The notes under the pieces are model-generated. The model worked only from the letters and a program-made list of their open reading frames with translations. It did not search any database and was not told the origin of the DNA. This document shows, piece by piece, positions 42,500 to 52,248 of a stretch of 64,000 nt of DNA; positions within the stretch are counted from its first letter, which is position 1, and each line of letters starts with the position of its first letter. The translations under genes were made by a program, and so were the position numbers. The DNA is from Flammeovirgaceae bacterium UBA2338 (GTDB lineage: Bacteria > Bacteroidota > Bacteroidia > Cytophagales > Cyclobacteriaceae). Location: assembly GCA_002344795.1 (NCBI GenBank), contig DDUM01000029.1, positions 28,295-92,294 of the forward strand. The letters are read 5' to 3'.

Positions 42500-42847
42500 A
42501 TGAAGACAATGGTCCAGTATGTTCTTTTGTTGGGCTTATTCCTTTCCCTTTCATGGCCCAGACTTTCATTCGGAGCCCGGCACGATTCGCCTATTAATAA
42601 ATATTCCTTTCAAGAAACACGACATTGTCAGAACGATGCTTTTCTTCTTGGAGAAGATTCATTCGGGTTTGATGAAAGTGCTCCCATAAGAAAAGGTAAA
42701 CTTTCTATTTATCCAACACCATTCGACAGCAAGCAAATTAGGTTGAAGTTAATAGGATACAATTTGCATAATAGTGATTGTTGTTATTCTCTTTCCTCTA
42801 GGCTTTCTCTTTCTAGCTATCTTTCTTTAAGGGTATTGAGGCTCTGA
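42500..42847 (+). CDS. Exported small protein, possibly a truncated type IX cargo
   Basis: The 115-residue frame has a good signal peptide (MKTMVQYVLLLGLFLSLSW, cleavage after LSFGA) and then, at about residues 75-90, RKGKLSIYPTPFDSKQIRL, which resembles the start of a type IX C-terminal sorting domain (xIYPNPFxx). After that the sequence turns into a Ser/Leu-rich tail (SSRLSLSSYLSLRVLRL) not expected of that domain, as if a frameshift had occurred. It lies just upstream of the efflux operon. The product and its integrity are uncertain. Confidence 0.45.
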   Translation: MKTMVQYVLLLGLFLSLSWPRLSFGARHDSPINKYSFQETRHCQNDAFLLGEDSFGFDESAPIRKGKLSIYPTPFDSKQIRLKLIGYNLHNSDCCYSLSSRLSLSSYLSLRVLRL

Positions 42848-42935
42848 TTGACCTTGCTTCTGCAATTTTGAAAACTGATCGATTCTACCGTGAATCGATT
42901 ATCTAACAATTGTTCTACCTCTTATTTTAAAATGA

Positions 42936-44012
42936 ATGAATAAAATAGCATTGCTAATCAGCCTATGCACTTTAGTGTGTTTAGCAAATTGCACTTCTAG
43001 TAAAGAAGCCAGTGATGATATTGGAAAATATGAAATTACAAGCCCAATAGTCATTGACACTTCTTTCACCAGGGAGTATGTCACACAAATCCAATCGCTG
43101 CAAAATATTGAGTTGAGAGCGATGACGAAAGGGTTTATACAAAGCATCAATGTTGACGAAGGTCAGTCAGTTAAATCTGGCCAGGTTCTTTTCACTATTA
43201 TGCCTAAGGAGTACGAGGCCGAATTGGAAAAAGCGAAAGCAGAAGCAAATACAGCCGAACTGGAGTGGTTGAACACGAAAACACTGGCTGAAAAAAGCAT
43301 TGTTTCACAAACGGAATTAGCCATCGCTCAGGCGAAACTTGACCAGGCAAAAGCGGAGGTGGCCCTTGCCGAATTATATCTTTCATTCACAAAAGTAAAG
43401 GCTCCATTCGATGGGGTGATTGACAGGATCCGATTTAAAATAGGAAGTTTAATAGATGAAGGAACCCTTTTGACCACACTCTCGAACAACAAAGAAATAT
43501 ACGCTTATTTCAATGTGTCCGAATCGGAGTATCTGGAATATAAAACCAAAAATGATGAGAACGCAAAGGTGAGCCTTTTGTTAGCAAATAACCAGCTGCA
43601 TAAATACAAGGGTACGATTGAAACAATTGAAGGTGAATTTGACAATAGCACCGGAAATATTGCCTTTCGTGCCAAATTCCCGAACCCGGACTTGCTCCTG
43701 AAGCATGGAGAAACAGGAAAAATCCTAATGACAATCCCGATCAAAAATGCTTTGATAATCCCTCAAAAAGCAACCTTTGAAATTCAGGACAAAGTATACG
43801 TTTATGTTGTAGATGAGAACAATGTAGTCAGGTCCAAAAATATTTCTATAAAACAGAGTTTGCCTAACATATACATTGTAGAATCCGGACTTTCAGATAA
43901 AGACAAAATCCTTTTGGAGGGGATTCAATCTGTAAAAGATGATGACAAGGTTGTTACCTATTATGTGCCCCCCAGGGAGGTCATTGGAAAGTTACAACTG
44001 ATTACACCCTAG
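42936..44012 (+). CDS. RND efflux periplasmic adaptor lipoprotein
   Basis: This is the membrane fusion protein of a tripartite efflux pump. The 358-residue protein has a lipobox ending CLANC, a lipoyl-like half motif (LRAMTKGFIQSINVDEGQSV), a coiled-coil hairpin rich in Ala, Glu and Lys, then FTKVKAPFDGVIDRIRFKIG, the standard second half of the lipoyl domain and the beta-barrel. It links the pump in the inner membrane to the outer-membrane factor. The pump gene follows 30 bases after its stop. Confidence 0.93.
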   Translation: MNKIALLISLCTLVCLANCTSSKEASDDIGKYEITSPIVIDTSFTREYVTQIQSLQNIELRAMTKGFIQSINVDEGQSVKSGQVLFTIMPKEYEAELEKAKAEANTAELEWLNTKTLAEKSIVSQTELAIAQAKLDQAKAEVALAELYLSFTKVKAPFDGVIDRIRFKIGSLIDEGTLLTTLSNNKEIYAYFNVSESEYLEYKTKNDENAKVSLLLANNQLHKYKGTIETIEGEFDNSTGNIAFRAKFPNPDLLLKHGETGKILMTIPIKNALIIPQKATFEIQDKVYVYVVDENNVVRSKNISIKQSLPNIYIVESGLSDKDKILLEGIQSVKDDDKVVTYYVPPREVIGKLQLITP

Positions 44013-44042
44013 AAGTTTTTTAATTCATCAAACGCTAACCGT

Positions 44043-47000
44043 ATGTTTAATAAATTCATACACCGGCCTGTACTGTCCATTGTTATCTCACTCATCATTG
44101 TGCTGCTGGGTGTATTGGCAGTAATTCAATTACCTGTCACTCAGTTTCCGTCCATTTCACCACCCAAAGTAAATATCAATGCAGAATACCCGGGTGCCAA
44201 TGGAGAACTGATGATCAAATCAGTCATCATTCCATTGGAGCGTGCTATCAATGGAGTTCCAGGAATGAAATATATGGCTTCTGATGCGGGCAACGATGGA
44301 GAAGCTGCCATACAAGTTGTCTTCAACTTGGGAACGGATCCAAACATTGCCTCCGTCAACGTTCAAAATCGTGTGGCTGCTGTGATTAATAAATTACCAC
44401 CCATTGTCGTGAGGGAAGGTGTTAAGATCACCAGGCAAGAATCGAATATGCTCGTGTATATCAACTTATTCAGTAACGATCCTGGGCTAGACGATAAGTT
44501 CTTATACAATTTTGCTGATATCAATTTATTAGCAGAGCTAAAGCGAATAGATGGTGTGGGTTTTGCCGATATTCTGGGAGACAGGGACTATTCGATGAGG
44601 ATATGGCTAAAGCCTGACCGCATGCTGGCCTACAAAATTTCAGCAGATGAGATTCTTAGTGCATTAGACGAACAAAGCCTGGAAGCCTCACCGGGCAGAA
44701 CCGGAGAAAGCTCTGGGAAAAAATCACAAGCATTTGAATACATTTTAAAATACCCGGGAAGATATACGACTCCTGAAGGTTATGAAAACATCATACTGAG
44801 ATCCAACCCCAATGGAGAAATACTTCGTATCAAAGATGTGGCCGATGTTGAATTTGGAAGTTCGTATTATGATTTATACTCCAAATTAAACGGAAAAACC
44901 TCAGCCGCTATTGTGATTAAGCAATCGTATGGCAGCAATGCAAGCGTAACCATAGCCAATATCAAAAAAGTAATGGAGGAAATAAAAGCAACCACATTTC
45001 CTAAAGGAATGGATTATGAAATAAGTTATGATGTGTCTACATTTTTAGATGCTTCCATTGATAAAGTAATCCATACACTTATTGAAGCATTTCTGCTTGT
45101 AGGGTTGGTTGTATTTATATTTTTAGGAGATTGGCGCTCTACGTTGATACCGACCATTGCAGTTCCCGTGTCCTTAGTAGGCGCATTCATTTTTATGCAA
45201 ATTTTTGGAATCTCCCTTAATATGATAACGCTTTTTGCATTGGTCTTAGCCATTGGTATTGTGGTCGACAACGCCATAGTGGTAGTAGAAGCGGTTCATG
45301 CCAAAATGGAAGAAAGAAACCTTGATCCCATTGCAGCCACAGAGTTAGCAATGCAAGAAATCAGTGGAGCAATCATTGCTATTACTTTGGTAATGGCGGC
45401 TGTATTTATTCCAGTAGCATTTATGTCCGGACCTGTAGGAATCTTCTACAGGCAGTTTTCAATCACGATGGCCACGTCTATTATTTTATCAGGTATTATT
45501 GCATTGACGCTGACTCCCGCCTTATGTGCCCTCATGTTAAAAAACACACATGGAGTTGAAAAGAAAAAAACATGGATAAACTCCCTTTTACAAGGGTTTA
45601 ATACGTGGTTCAATGGAATAAACAGGAAGTACAAAAAATTATTGGGGTTAATCGTCAACAGAAGGGTAGTAACTATCTTAACCTTACTGGCTTTCTGCCT
45701 AGGAACGTGGGGCTTAAATTCATTCCTTCCATCGGGGTTTATTCCTAACGAAGATCAGGGTGTTTTTTATGCAATCATCCTTACACCTCCCGGCTCCACT
45801 TTGGAAAGAACAGACGCGGTTAGCACTCAGATACAAAAGATTGCATCAGGTATAAAAGATATAAAATCCGTTTCATCCATAGCCGGTTATGAGATTCTAT
45901 CTGAGGGCACAGGTGCTAATTCAGGAAGTTGTATCATTAATCTCAAAAGTTGGGACGAGAGGGAACATTCTCTCGTGGAAGTGATGAAGCAGTTGGAAGA
46001 AAAAACAAAAGATATTAAAGGTGCAACCATAGAATTCTTTCCGCCTCCTGCTGTTCCTGGTTATGGTGCCGCTGGCGGGTTTGAATTACGGCTCCTGGAC
46101 AAGGCGGGTAGTGGCGATTATAAGAAAATGGAAACAGTAAGCAATGAGTTTGTGGCTGAACTAAATAAAAGACCGGAACTCACTTCTGTTTTTACTTTTT
46201 ACAGCGCAAGCTTTCCACAGTACATGCTGAATATTGATAATGATAAAGCACAACAAAAAGGTGTCACTCTCGAGAATGCCACAAACACCCTATCTACCCT
46301 TGTTGGTAGTAACTATGAAACCAGTTTTATCAAGTATGACCGACAGTATAAAGTAATGGTGCAGGCGCTGCCTCAGTATCGGGCACTGCCGGAAGATATC
46401 TTAAAACTCTATGTCAAGAATGATCGTGATGAAATGGTGCCTTTCTCAGCATTTATGAAATTGGACAAAGTCTATGGCTTATCTGAAATTACCCGACACA
46501 ACATGTACAATGCCTCCGAAGTGAGTGGTGGAGCAGCGCCAGGCTTCAGCAGTGGAGCCGCCATAGCGGCCATATCAGACGTGGCCAAAAATAAATTACC
46601 CAAGGGCTTCGGCATTGACTGGGCAGGTATTTCAAAAGATGAGGTGGCACAAGGGAATCAGGCCATTTATATATTTCTCATTTGTCTTGCTTTTGTATAC
46701 TTGCTCTTATCGGCACAGTACGAAAGTTTTATTTTGCCACTTCCTGTCATTCTTTCCCTACCTGCCGGAATTTTCGGGGCATTCCTTTTTTTAACAGCAT
46801 TTGGCTTAGAGAATAATATCTATGCACAGGTGGCAATGGTCATGTTGATAGGGCTGCTTGGAAAAAATGCAGTATTGATTGTAGAATTTGCAGTTCAGAA
46901 ACATCGGGCAGGGAGTAGTATTATGCAAGCCGCTGTGGAAGGTGCAGCCGTTCGGCTCCGTCCGATTCTAATGACATCATTTGCTTTTATGGCTGGATTA

Positions 47001-47201
47001 ATTCCGCTCGTGTTTGCTTCTGGGCCTGGGGCCATAGGAAACAGAACTATTGGGTCGGCTGCTGCGGGAGGTATGCTTTTTGGTACCGTATTTGGAGTTA
47101 TCGTTGTTCCAGGCCTCTATTACATTTTTGCTCGCTTTTCCGCAGGGCATGAACTCATCAAAAATGAAGAAGAAAATCCCTTAACCGAAGAAATTAAATA
47201 G
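44043..47201 (+). CDS. HAE1-type RND multidrug efflux pump
   Basis: The 1052-residue inner-membrane pump has twelve membrane spans and two large periplasmic loops. The proton-relay aspartate lies in GIVVDNAIVVVEAVHAKMEE, and the docking and porter parts are normal (SPPKVNINAEYPGANGE and QNRVAAVINKLPPIV near the N-terminus). Sequence resembles AcrB/MexB-type hydrophobic and amphiphilic exporters. It is the middle gene of an adaptor, pump, outer-membrane factor operon. Confidence 0.96.
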   Translation: MFNKFIHRPVLSIVISLIIVLLGVLAVIQLPVTQFPSISPPKVNINAEYPGANGELMIKSVIIPLERAINGVPGMKYMASDAGNDGEAAIQVVFNLGTDPNIASVNVQNRVAAVINKLPPIVVREGVKITRQESNMLVYINLFSNDPGLDDKFLYNFADINLLAELKRIDGVGFADILGDRDYSMRIWLKPDRMLAYKISADEILSALDEQSLEASPGRTGESSGKKSQAFEYILKYPGRYTTPEGYENIILRSNPNGEILRIKDVADVEFGSSYYDLYSKLNGKTSAAIVIKQSYGSNASVTIANIKKVMEEIKATTFPKGMDYEISYDVSTFLDASIDKVIHTLIEAFLLVGLVVFIFLGDWRSTLIPTIAVPVSLVGAFIFMQIFGISLNMITLFALVLAIGIVVDNAIVVVEAVHAKMEERNLDPIAATELAMQEISGAIIAITLVMAAVFIPVAFMSGPVGIFYRQFSITMATSIILSGIIALTLTPALCALMLKNTHGVEKKKTWINSLLQGFNTWFNGINRKYKKLLGLIVNRRVVTILTLLAFCLGTWGLNSFLPSGFIPNEDQGVFYAIILTPPGSTLERTDAVSTQIQKIASGIKDIKSVSSIAGYEILSEGTGANSGSCIINLKSWDEREHSLVEVMKQLEEKTKDIKGATIEFFPPPAVPGYGAAGGFELRLLDKAGSGDYKKMETVSNEFVAELNKRPELTSVFTFYSASFPQYMLNIDNDKAQQKGVTLENATNTLSTLVGSNYETSFIKYDRQYKVMVQALPQYRALPEDILKLYVKNDRDEMVPFSAFMKLDKVYGLSEITRHNMYNASEVSGGAAPGFSSGAAIAAISDVAKNKLPKGFGIDWAGISKDEVAQGNQAIYIFLICLAFVYLLLSAQYESFILPLPVILSLPAGIFGAFLFLTAFGLENNIYAQVAMVMLIGLLGKNAVLIVEFAVQKHRAGSSIMQAAVEGAAVRLRPILMTSFAFMAGLIPLVFASGPGAIGNRTIGSAAAGGMLFGTVFGVIVVPGLYYIFARFSAGHELIKNEEENPLTEEIK

Positions 47202-47202
47202 C

Positions 47203-48636
47203 ATGATCTTACCAAATAAATATAAGTGCATTGGGATTCTAATAACATGTATAATGTATACAGGTTGTAAAACCTTTACGCCTCTTGAAGATGTGAATAC
47301 AAATACTTTGCCTCAGTCGTACAACACTTCAAAAGATTCAACTAATTCAGCAAAAATAAAATGGAAAGATTTTTTTGCAGATAAGTACCTGGTCAACCTT
47401 ATTGACACTGCCCTCAAAAACAATCTTGATCTCTTAATGACTTTACAAGATATTGAAATTGCGAGAAATGAAATAAAATATAGAAAAGGGCAGTTGTTTC
47501 CATATGTTACAGTTGGAGCAGGAGTGGCCCACGACAAGGTAGGACGATATACCAGCGAAGGCGCAGGGGATGCTGTCACTGAAATCACTCCGGGTGAATT
47601 AGTCCCCGATCCACTTAATGATTTTTTGCTTGGCCTGCACGCAAGCTGGGAAGTAGATATATGGAAAAAATTGCGCAATTCTAAAAAAGCTGCACTGACC
47701 AGGTACTTAGCCAGCATCGAGGGTAAAAATTTCGTGGTTACCAATCTGGTTGCCGAAATTGCCAACGCTTATTACGAATTGCTTTCATTGGATAATGAAT
47801 TGGAGATTATTCAGGAAACAATTCGGTTACAGAAAAACGTTTTGGAGATTGTCAGGGTTCAAAAAGATGCTTCAGTAGTCACTGAACTGGCCGTAAAAAA
47901 ATTCGAAGCAGAAGTGCTCAATTCTCAAAGCATGGAGTTTGAAGTGCTTCAAAAAATTAAAGAGAATGAGAATGAGATCAATTTTTTGCTGGGCAGGTTT
48001 CCTCAACCCATAGTAAGAGATCAGTCTACCTTCATCACTCAAATACCGCCTCAGGTAAAAGCGGGTATCCCCTCTCAATTATTAATAAATCGCCCTGACA
48101 TTAAGCAAGCTGAATTGGAGTTGTTGGCCACCAAATGTGATGTAAAAGCAGCGCAAGCCGAATTTTATCCTTCTTTCAATATTTCAGGCTCGTTGGGCTT
48201 TCAGGCATTCAATTCTTCCTACCTTTTTTATTCTCCACAATCATTGGTTTACTCGTTAGTAGGGGATTTAACTGCACCCTTAATCAACCGTAACGCAATT
48301 AGAGCGGAGTTTAACAAAGCAAAGGCTTATCAGGTAGAGGCCATGTATGATTTTCAAAAGGCAGTTTTAACCGGATATATTGAAGTATCTAATGAGCTAT
48401 CTAACATCAACAATCTGGAGCAGTTCTATGATCTAAAAAATAAGGAAGTAGAAACGAGATTAATGTCAATTGAAATTTCCAATGACCTGTTCAAATCGGG
48501 TAGGGCAGATTATCTGGAGGTATTAATAACACAGCGCGATGTACTTCAATCCAAGCTGGAATTAGTGGAAGCAAGAAAAAGGCAATTTAATGCAGTCACC
48601 AATATCTATCAGGCATTGGGTGGGGGGTGGAATTAA
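47203..48636 (+). CDS. Outer-membrane efflux lipoprotein (TolC/NodT type)
   Basis: The 477-residue protein starts with a lipoprotein signal ending MYTGCKTF, then the pattern of the NodT family: two OEP repeats with long helices, the conserved WEVDIWKKLRNSKKAALTRY and NRPDIKQAELELLATKCDVK AAQAEFYPSFN signatures. It forms the trimeric outer-membrane channel that completes the pump. Its start codon lies two bases after the pump stop codon. Confidence 0.94.
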   Translation: MILPNKYKCIGILITCIMYTGCKTFTPLEDVNTNTLPQSYNTSKDSTNSAKIKWKDFFADKYLVNLIDTALKNNLDLLMTLQDIEIARNEIKYRKGQLFPYVTVGAGVAHDKVGRYTSEGAGDAVTEITPGELVPDPLNDFLLGLHASWEVDIWKKLRNSKKAALTRYLASIEGKNFVVTNLVAEIANAYYELLSLDNELEIIQETIRLQKNVLEIVRVQKDASVVTELAVKKFEAEVLNSQSMEFEVLQKIKENENEINFLLGRFPQPIVRDQSTFITQIPPQVKAGIPSQLLINRPDIKQAELELLATKCDVKAAQAEFYPSFNISGSLGFQAFNSSYLFYSPQSLVYSLVGDLTAPLINRNAIRAEFNKAKAYQVEAMYDFQKAVLTGYIEVSNELSNINNLEQFYDLKNKEVETRLMSIEISNDLFKSGRADYLEVLITQRDVLQSKLELVEARKRQFNAVTNIYQALGGGWN

Positions 48637-49104
48637 GTGATGAGAATAAGAGATTGAATAATGCAAGTGAGCAACTTTTATCGCAATACTTAAATATAAG
48701 CGCCTTCAAGGGAGTAATGTCGAGGGCCAATTCCCTTCTATACTATTCTTCATTTTTATATTGTTAGAAACGATCAGTTCCAACACAAGTCCTGACTACT
48801 TAACGACTATGAGTTTATGAAAAATCCTCTGTTAAGATATTTATTTGAAAGTTGAGCTGTATAAGTTTTGAACAATCCGCTTAATGAACAGGCGGATAAA
48901 GATCACTTAAAGCTTGATGTCTATAGACCCAAATAAATGGTTTTTCCGATCCCAAACGTCAATCGCGAAATCAGGCGACCTCTTTTTATAGAAATATTAC
49001 TACTCAATTGTTTATTAATAAATTTCTAAATGTTAATTTCAAGGGATGCCTTTCAATATTGGATTAGTTTACGTTACGGTTAATTATTTTACAGCTAAAT
49101 TAAG
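48637..49104. other. 468-base gap between two RND units; no gene seen
   Basis: This stretch is AT-rich with many stops in all frames, and I see no tRNA, repeat or strong terminator. The last 80 bases are very AT-rich and may contain the promoter of the following pump gene, but no clear TTG plus TAnnTTTG pair stands out. I see nothing else in it. Confidence 0.6.
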
Positions 49105-52100
49105 ATGTCTCCATTCAAAATCCGGTTGATCTTTGTCATTCTTGCGATTGCCGGAGTGTTGGTGATTCCGCGTTTTACGGTTGACCTTAACCCTTCTTAC
49201 CAACTTCCTAAGCTCACTGTTACCTTTCAATTGCCAGACTCTCCTCCCGAAATAGTAGAGCAGGAGGCAACAGCCCCGCTGGAGAACGCCCTGTCTCAGA
49301 TTAGCGAAGTGAAAAACATTTATTCAATTTCCGGTGAAGGACAAGGAACTATTGAGATCACATTTGACCGCAGTACCGATTTGGATTTCAAGAGATTTGA
49401 GGTAGCCTCAACCATCCGTCAACTCTACCCAAAACTACATTCCCAACTTACTTACCCGATCATAGAACAACGTGGAAGAGAGTCCGAAAGCAGAAAGCCA
49501 TTGCTCATTTATCGAATCAATGCGGCCCTCGCTCCATTTCAAATCCGCAATACCGTTAAAGACCTATTCGAAACTGACTTGTCACAACTTGATGGTGTAA
49601 AGGCGGTGGAGGTAAATGGAGCGCAGGGACTACAGATCACAATTGCCTATAATTATGACAAGTTAAAGCAATCCGGCATTGCCACCTCACAAATTCGTCA
49701 GGCAATCGATGAAGCCTTTTCCTCAAACTTTCCCGGTTTTATAAAAAAAGCCAGCGGTCAAAAAATTCTGGTGATGGTAAAACAAAACCTCAACTCGTTA
49801 ACTCAAATTGAAAATTTGATGATACCCGCTGCAGGAAAGCACATTTTCCTTAAAGACATCGCAAAAGTGTATTTGGAAGAGCGTACACCGGAACACTATT
49901 TTCGAATCAATGGCTTAAGCTCGATTTCACTGGTTGTATATGCATCAGATGGAGTGAACCGTCTTGCACTGGCCCAAAATGTGAATCAATCCACAAAAGA
50001 GATTAGCGAAAGATTGCCTGCAGGGTATCAGTTCCAGCTCCAGTATGATGACACAAAATTCATTGCCACTGAATTGAACAAAAACTACCTGAGGTCGGGA
50101 TTGGCCATTGCTGTGCTTACCCTGTTCATTTTATTTGCATACAGAAGTTGGAGTTATCTGGCTATCCTCCTCTCCGGCCTTCTAATCAATCTGGCCATCA
50201 CAGGGCTGGTAGCATTTTTCCTGGGCATTAGTATTCATCTTTACACCCTTGCCGGGCTAACTATTTCATTTGGAATGATGATTGATAATCTCATCATCAT
50301 GCTTGATCATCTGAACAGGAAAAAAAGCAGAAAAGTATTTCGCGCCATAATGGGTGCCACCCTCACCACAATGATGGCGCTATTGATGGTACTGCTTTTG
50401 CCTGAGGAAGAAAGAAATAATCTTTCGGAATTTGCCATAATAGTATCCGTAGCACTGGGGTCATCAATTTTAGTTGCTTCCTTGTTTGTTCCGGCAATGT
50501 ATTCCGTCTTTACTCATTCAGAGGCTTTGGATGTGATGCCGGTCAAAACCCTTCGTAGAAGAGTAAAAATCCTCAAATCTTATTCAGGCATTCTGGCATT
50601 TATGGCAAGGCATCGCACAACATTTTTCATTGTCCTTGTGCTGGCGTTCGGCTTACCGGTTTTCATGCTGCCCACAAAATGGGAAGGACAGGAATGGTAT
50701 AACCGTACAGTAGGCAGTGACCTTTATCAGGAAAACCTGCGTCCTTATATTGATCCTGCACTGGGAGGAGCACTGCGCCCATTTGTAAGAAATGTATACG
50801 AACGGGGGGGCTACCGGGAGCCAGAGCGCACCAAATTATATGTCATTGCCGAACTGCCCTATGGAAATACACTGGAAGAAATGGACCGCATTATTCGTGC
50901 AATGGAAAATTATTTGCAAACTGTTGACGGGGTGGAGGATTTTGTTACCACGATCCATTCGGGGCAAAATGCCAACATTGAGATAAGCTTCAAAAAAGAG
51001 TTTGAGAACGGATCATTGCCTTATTATCTCAAGAATCAATTGATTGCCCGGTCCCTGGATTGGAGTGGTGTGGGCTGGAATATCTACGGGGTAGGCCAGG
51101 GATTCAGCAACAACACAGGTGATAATCTTCCCTCCTACAGAGTGGAAATGAGAGGGTATAACTACACCGAACTTGAAAAGCAAGCCAACATTATGGCAAC
51201 CAAGCTGCTTGCACATCCGCGTATCCAGCAGGTGAATACCAATGAAAAACTGGCATGGAACGAAAAATCAAGTCAACAGTGGACACTGGACTTCACCGGT
51301 AATACAATCAACCCGGGGGTTCTTGTTAAGGGGCTTAATGAAATGACGGGAAACCCCTACGTTGACACTTATGTGAACTGGAACGATGAACGATTTCCGG
51401 TATCAATCCGGTCCCGGCAGGGCAATCTGCAGGTATTTGAAATGATGAACCACTATTTGAATGTAGATAAGAATACCTGGAAACTTGCCTCCTCCACTTC
51501 AATGGAATTAAAGAAAACCTCTTCATCCATCCACAAGGAAAACAGGCAATACATACGGGTGGTAGGGTTCGATTATTACGGAAGTGGAAAATTCGGGAAT
51601 GAATATCTCACCAAAGTGCTTGATGAAATGGGAAAGGAAATGCCAGCAGGATATACGGCTAAAAAAGCATACTGGGATTGGGGTTGGGAAAAAATAAAAA
51701 GGCAATACAGCTTGTTGTTACTGCTTGTAATTGGTGTTTATTTTATAGGGTCTATCCTATTTGAAAACCTGAGGCAGCCGCTATACGTGATCATGTCCAT
51801 TCCGCTCTCGTTCATCGGATTGTTCCTTGCGTTTAGTTGGGGATCCTTCTATTTTGACCAGGGAGGCTATGCAGCCTTTATTTTGCTCGGAGGGATAGCG
51901 GTGAATGCCTCTATATTTATTATCAATGATCTTAACAATCTGCCCCAAGGCAATTACAACCGCACCATAGTAAAGGCAGTTGCAGGTAAAATGAAACCTA
52001 TTTTGTTGACGGTTTTTTCCACCTGCCTCGGGCTTACACCGTTCCTGATAGGGGGGCAAAATGAAATATTCTGGTTTTCACTCGCCATTGGAACCATTGG

Positions 52101-52167
52101 TGGGCTGATTGTTTCCATTCCTGTTTTCATCCTGATTATTCCAACCCTATTATGGAAGCATAAATAA
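49105..52167 (+). CDS. Second, partner-less RND-type transporter
   Basis: This 1020-residue protein has the RND plan of twelve spans and two periplasmic loops, with GLTISFGMMIDNLIIMLDHL as the counterpart of the proton-relay helix. It is divergent from the pump next door: the first loop starts STDLDFKRFEVASTIRQLYP and the second half ends IGGLIVSIPVFILIIPTLLW. There is no adaptor or outer-membrane factor gene next to it, so it either borrows those of the upstream operon or works with distant partners. It resembles efflux permeases found singly in Bacteroidota. Substrate unknown. Confidence 0.88.
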   Translation: MSPFKIRLIFVILAIAGVLVIPRFTVDLNPSYQLPKLTVTFQLPDSPPEIVEQEATAPLENALSQISEVKNIYSISGEGQGTIEITFDRSTDLDFKRFEVASTIRQLYPKLHSQLTYPIIEQRGRESESRKPLLIYRINAALAPFQIRNTVKDLFETDLSQLDGVKAVEVNGAQGLQITIAYNYDKLKQSGIATSQIRQAIDEAFSSNFPGFIKKASGQKILVMVKQNLNSLTQIENLMIPAAGKHIFLKDIAKVYLEERTPEHYFRINGLSSISLVVYASDGVNRLALAQNVNQSTKEISERLPAGYQFQLQYDDTKFIATELNKNYLRSGLAIAVLTLFILFAYRSWSYLAILLSGLLINLAITGLVAFFLGISIHLYTLAGLTISFGMMIDNLIIMLDHLNRKKSRKVFRAIMGATLTTMMALLMVLLLPEEERNNLSEFAIIVSVALGSSILVASLFVPAMYSVFTHSEALDVMPVKTLRRRVKILKSYSGILAFMARHRTTFFIVLVLAFGLPVFMLPTKWEGQEWYNRTVGSDLYQENLRPYIDPALGGALRPFVRNVYERGGYREPERTKLYVIAELPYGNTLEEMDRIIRAMENYLQTVDGVEDFVTTIHSGQNANIEISFKKEFENGSLPYYLKNQLIARSLDWSGVGWNIYGVGQGFSNNTGDNLPSYRVEMRGYNYTELEKQANIMATKLLAHPRIQQVNTNEKLAWNEKSSQQWTLDFTGNTINPGVLVKGLNEMTGNPYVDTYVNWNDERFPVSIRSRQGNLQVFEMMNHYLNVDKNTWKLASSTSMELKKTSSSIHKENRQYIRVVGFDYYGSGKFGNEYLTKVLDEMGKEMPAGYTAKKAYWDWGWEKIKRQYSLLLLLVIGVYFIGSILFENLRQPLYVIMSIPLSFIGLFLAFSWGSFYFDQGGYAAFILLGGIAVNASIFIINDLNNLPQGNYNRTIVKAVAGKMKPILLTVFSTCLGLTPFLIGGQNEIFWFSLAIGTIGGLIVSIPVFILIIPTLLWKHK

Positions 52168-52248
52168 AAATTCTCGATATTGACTGACGACAAACGTCCT
52201 AGCTATCGAAAATTTTGTTTGATAATTAGCAATAATCAAAACCGTATC

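Noticed and set aside
47313..47765. A 150-codon minus-strand frame.
   Set aside because: It is antisense to the outer-membrane efflux gene, which has a lipobox and NodT signatures.
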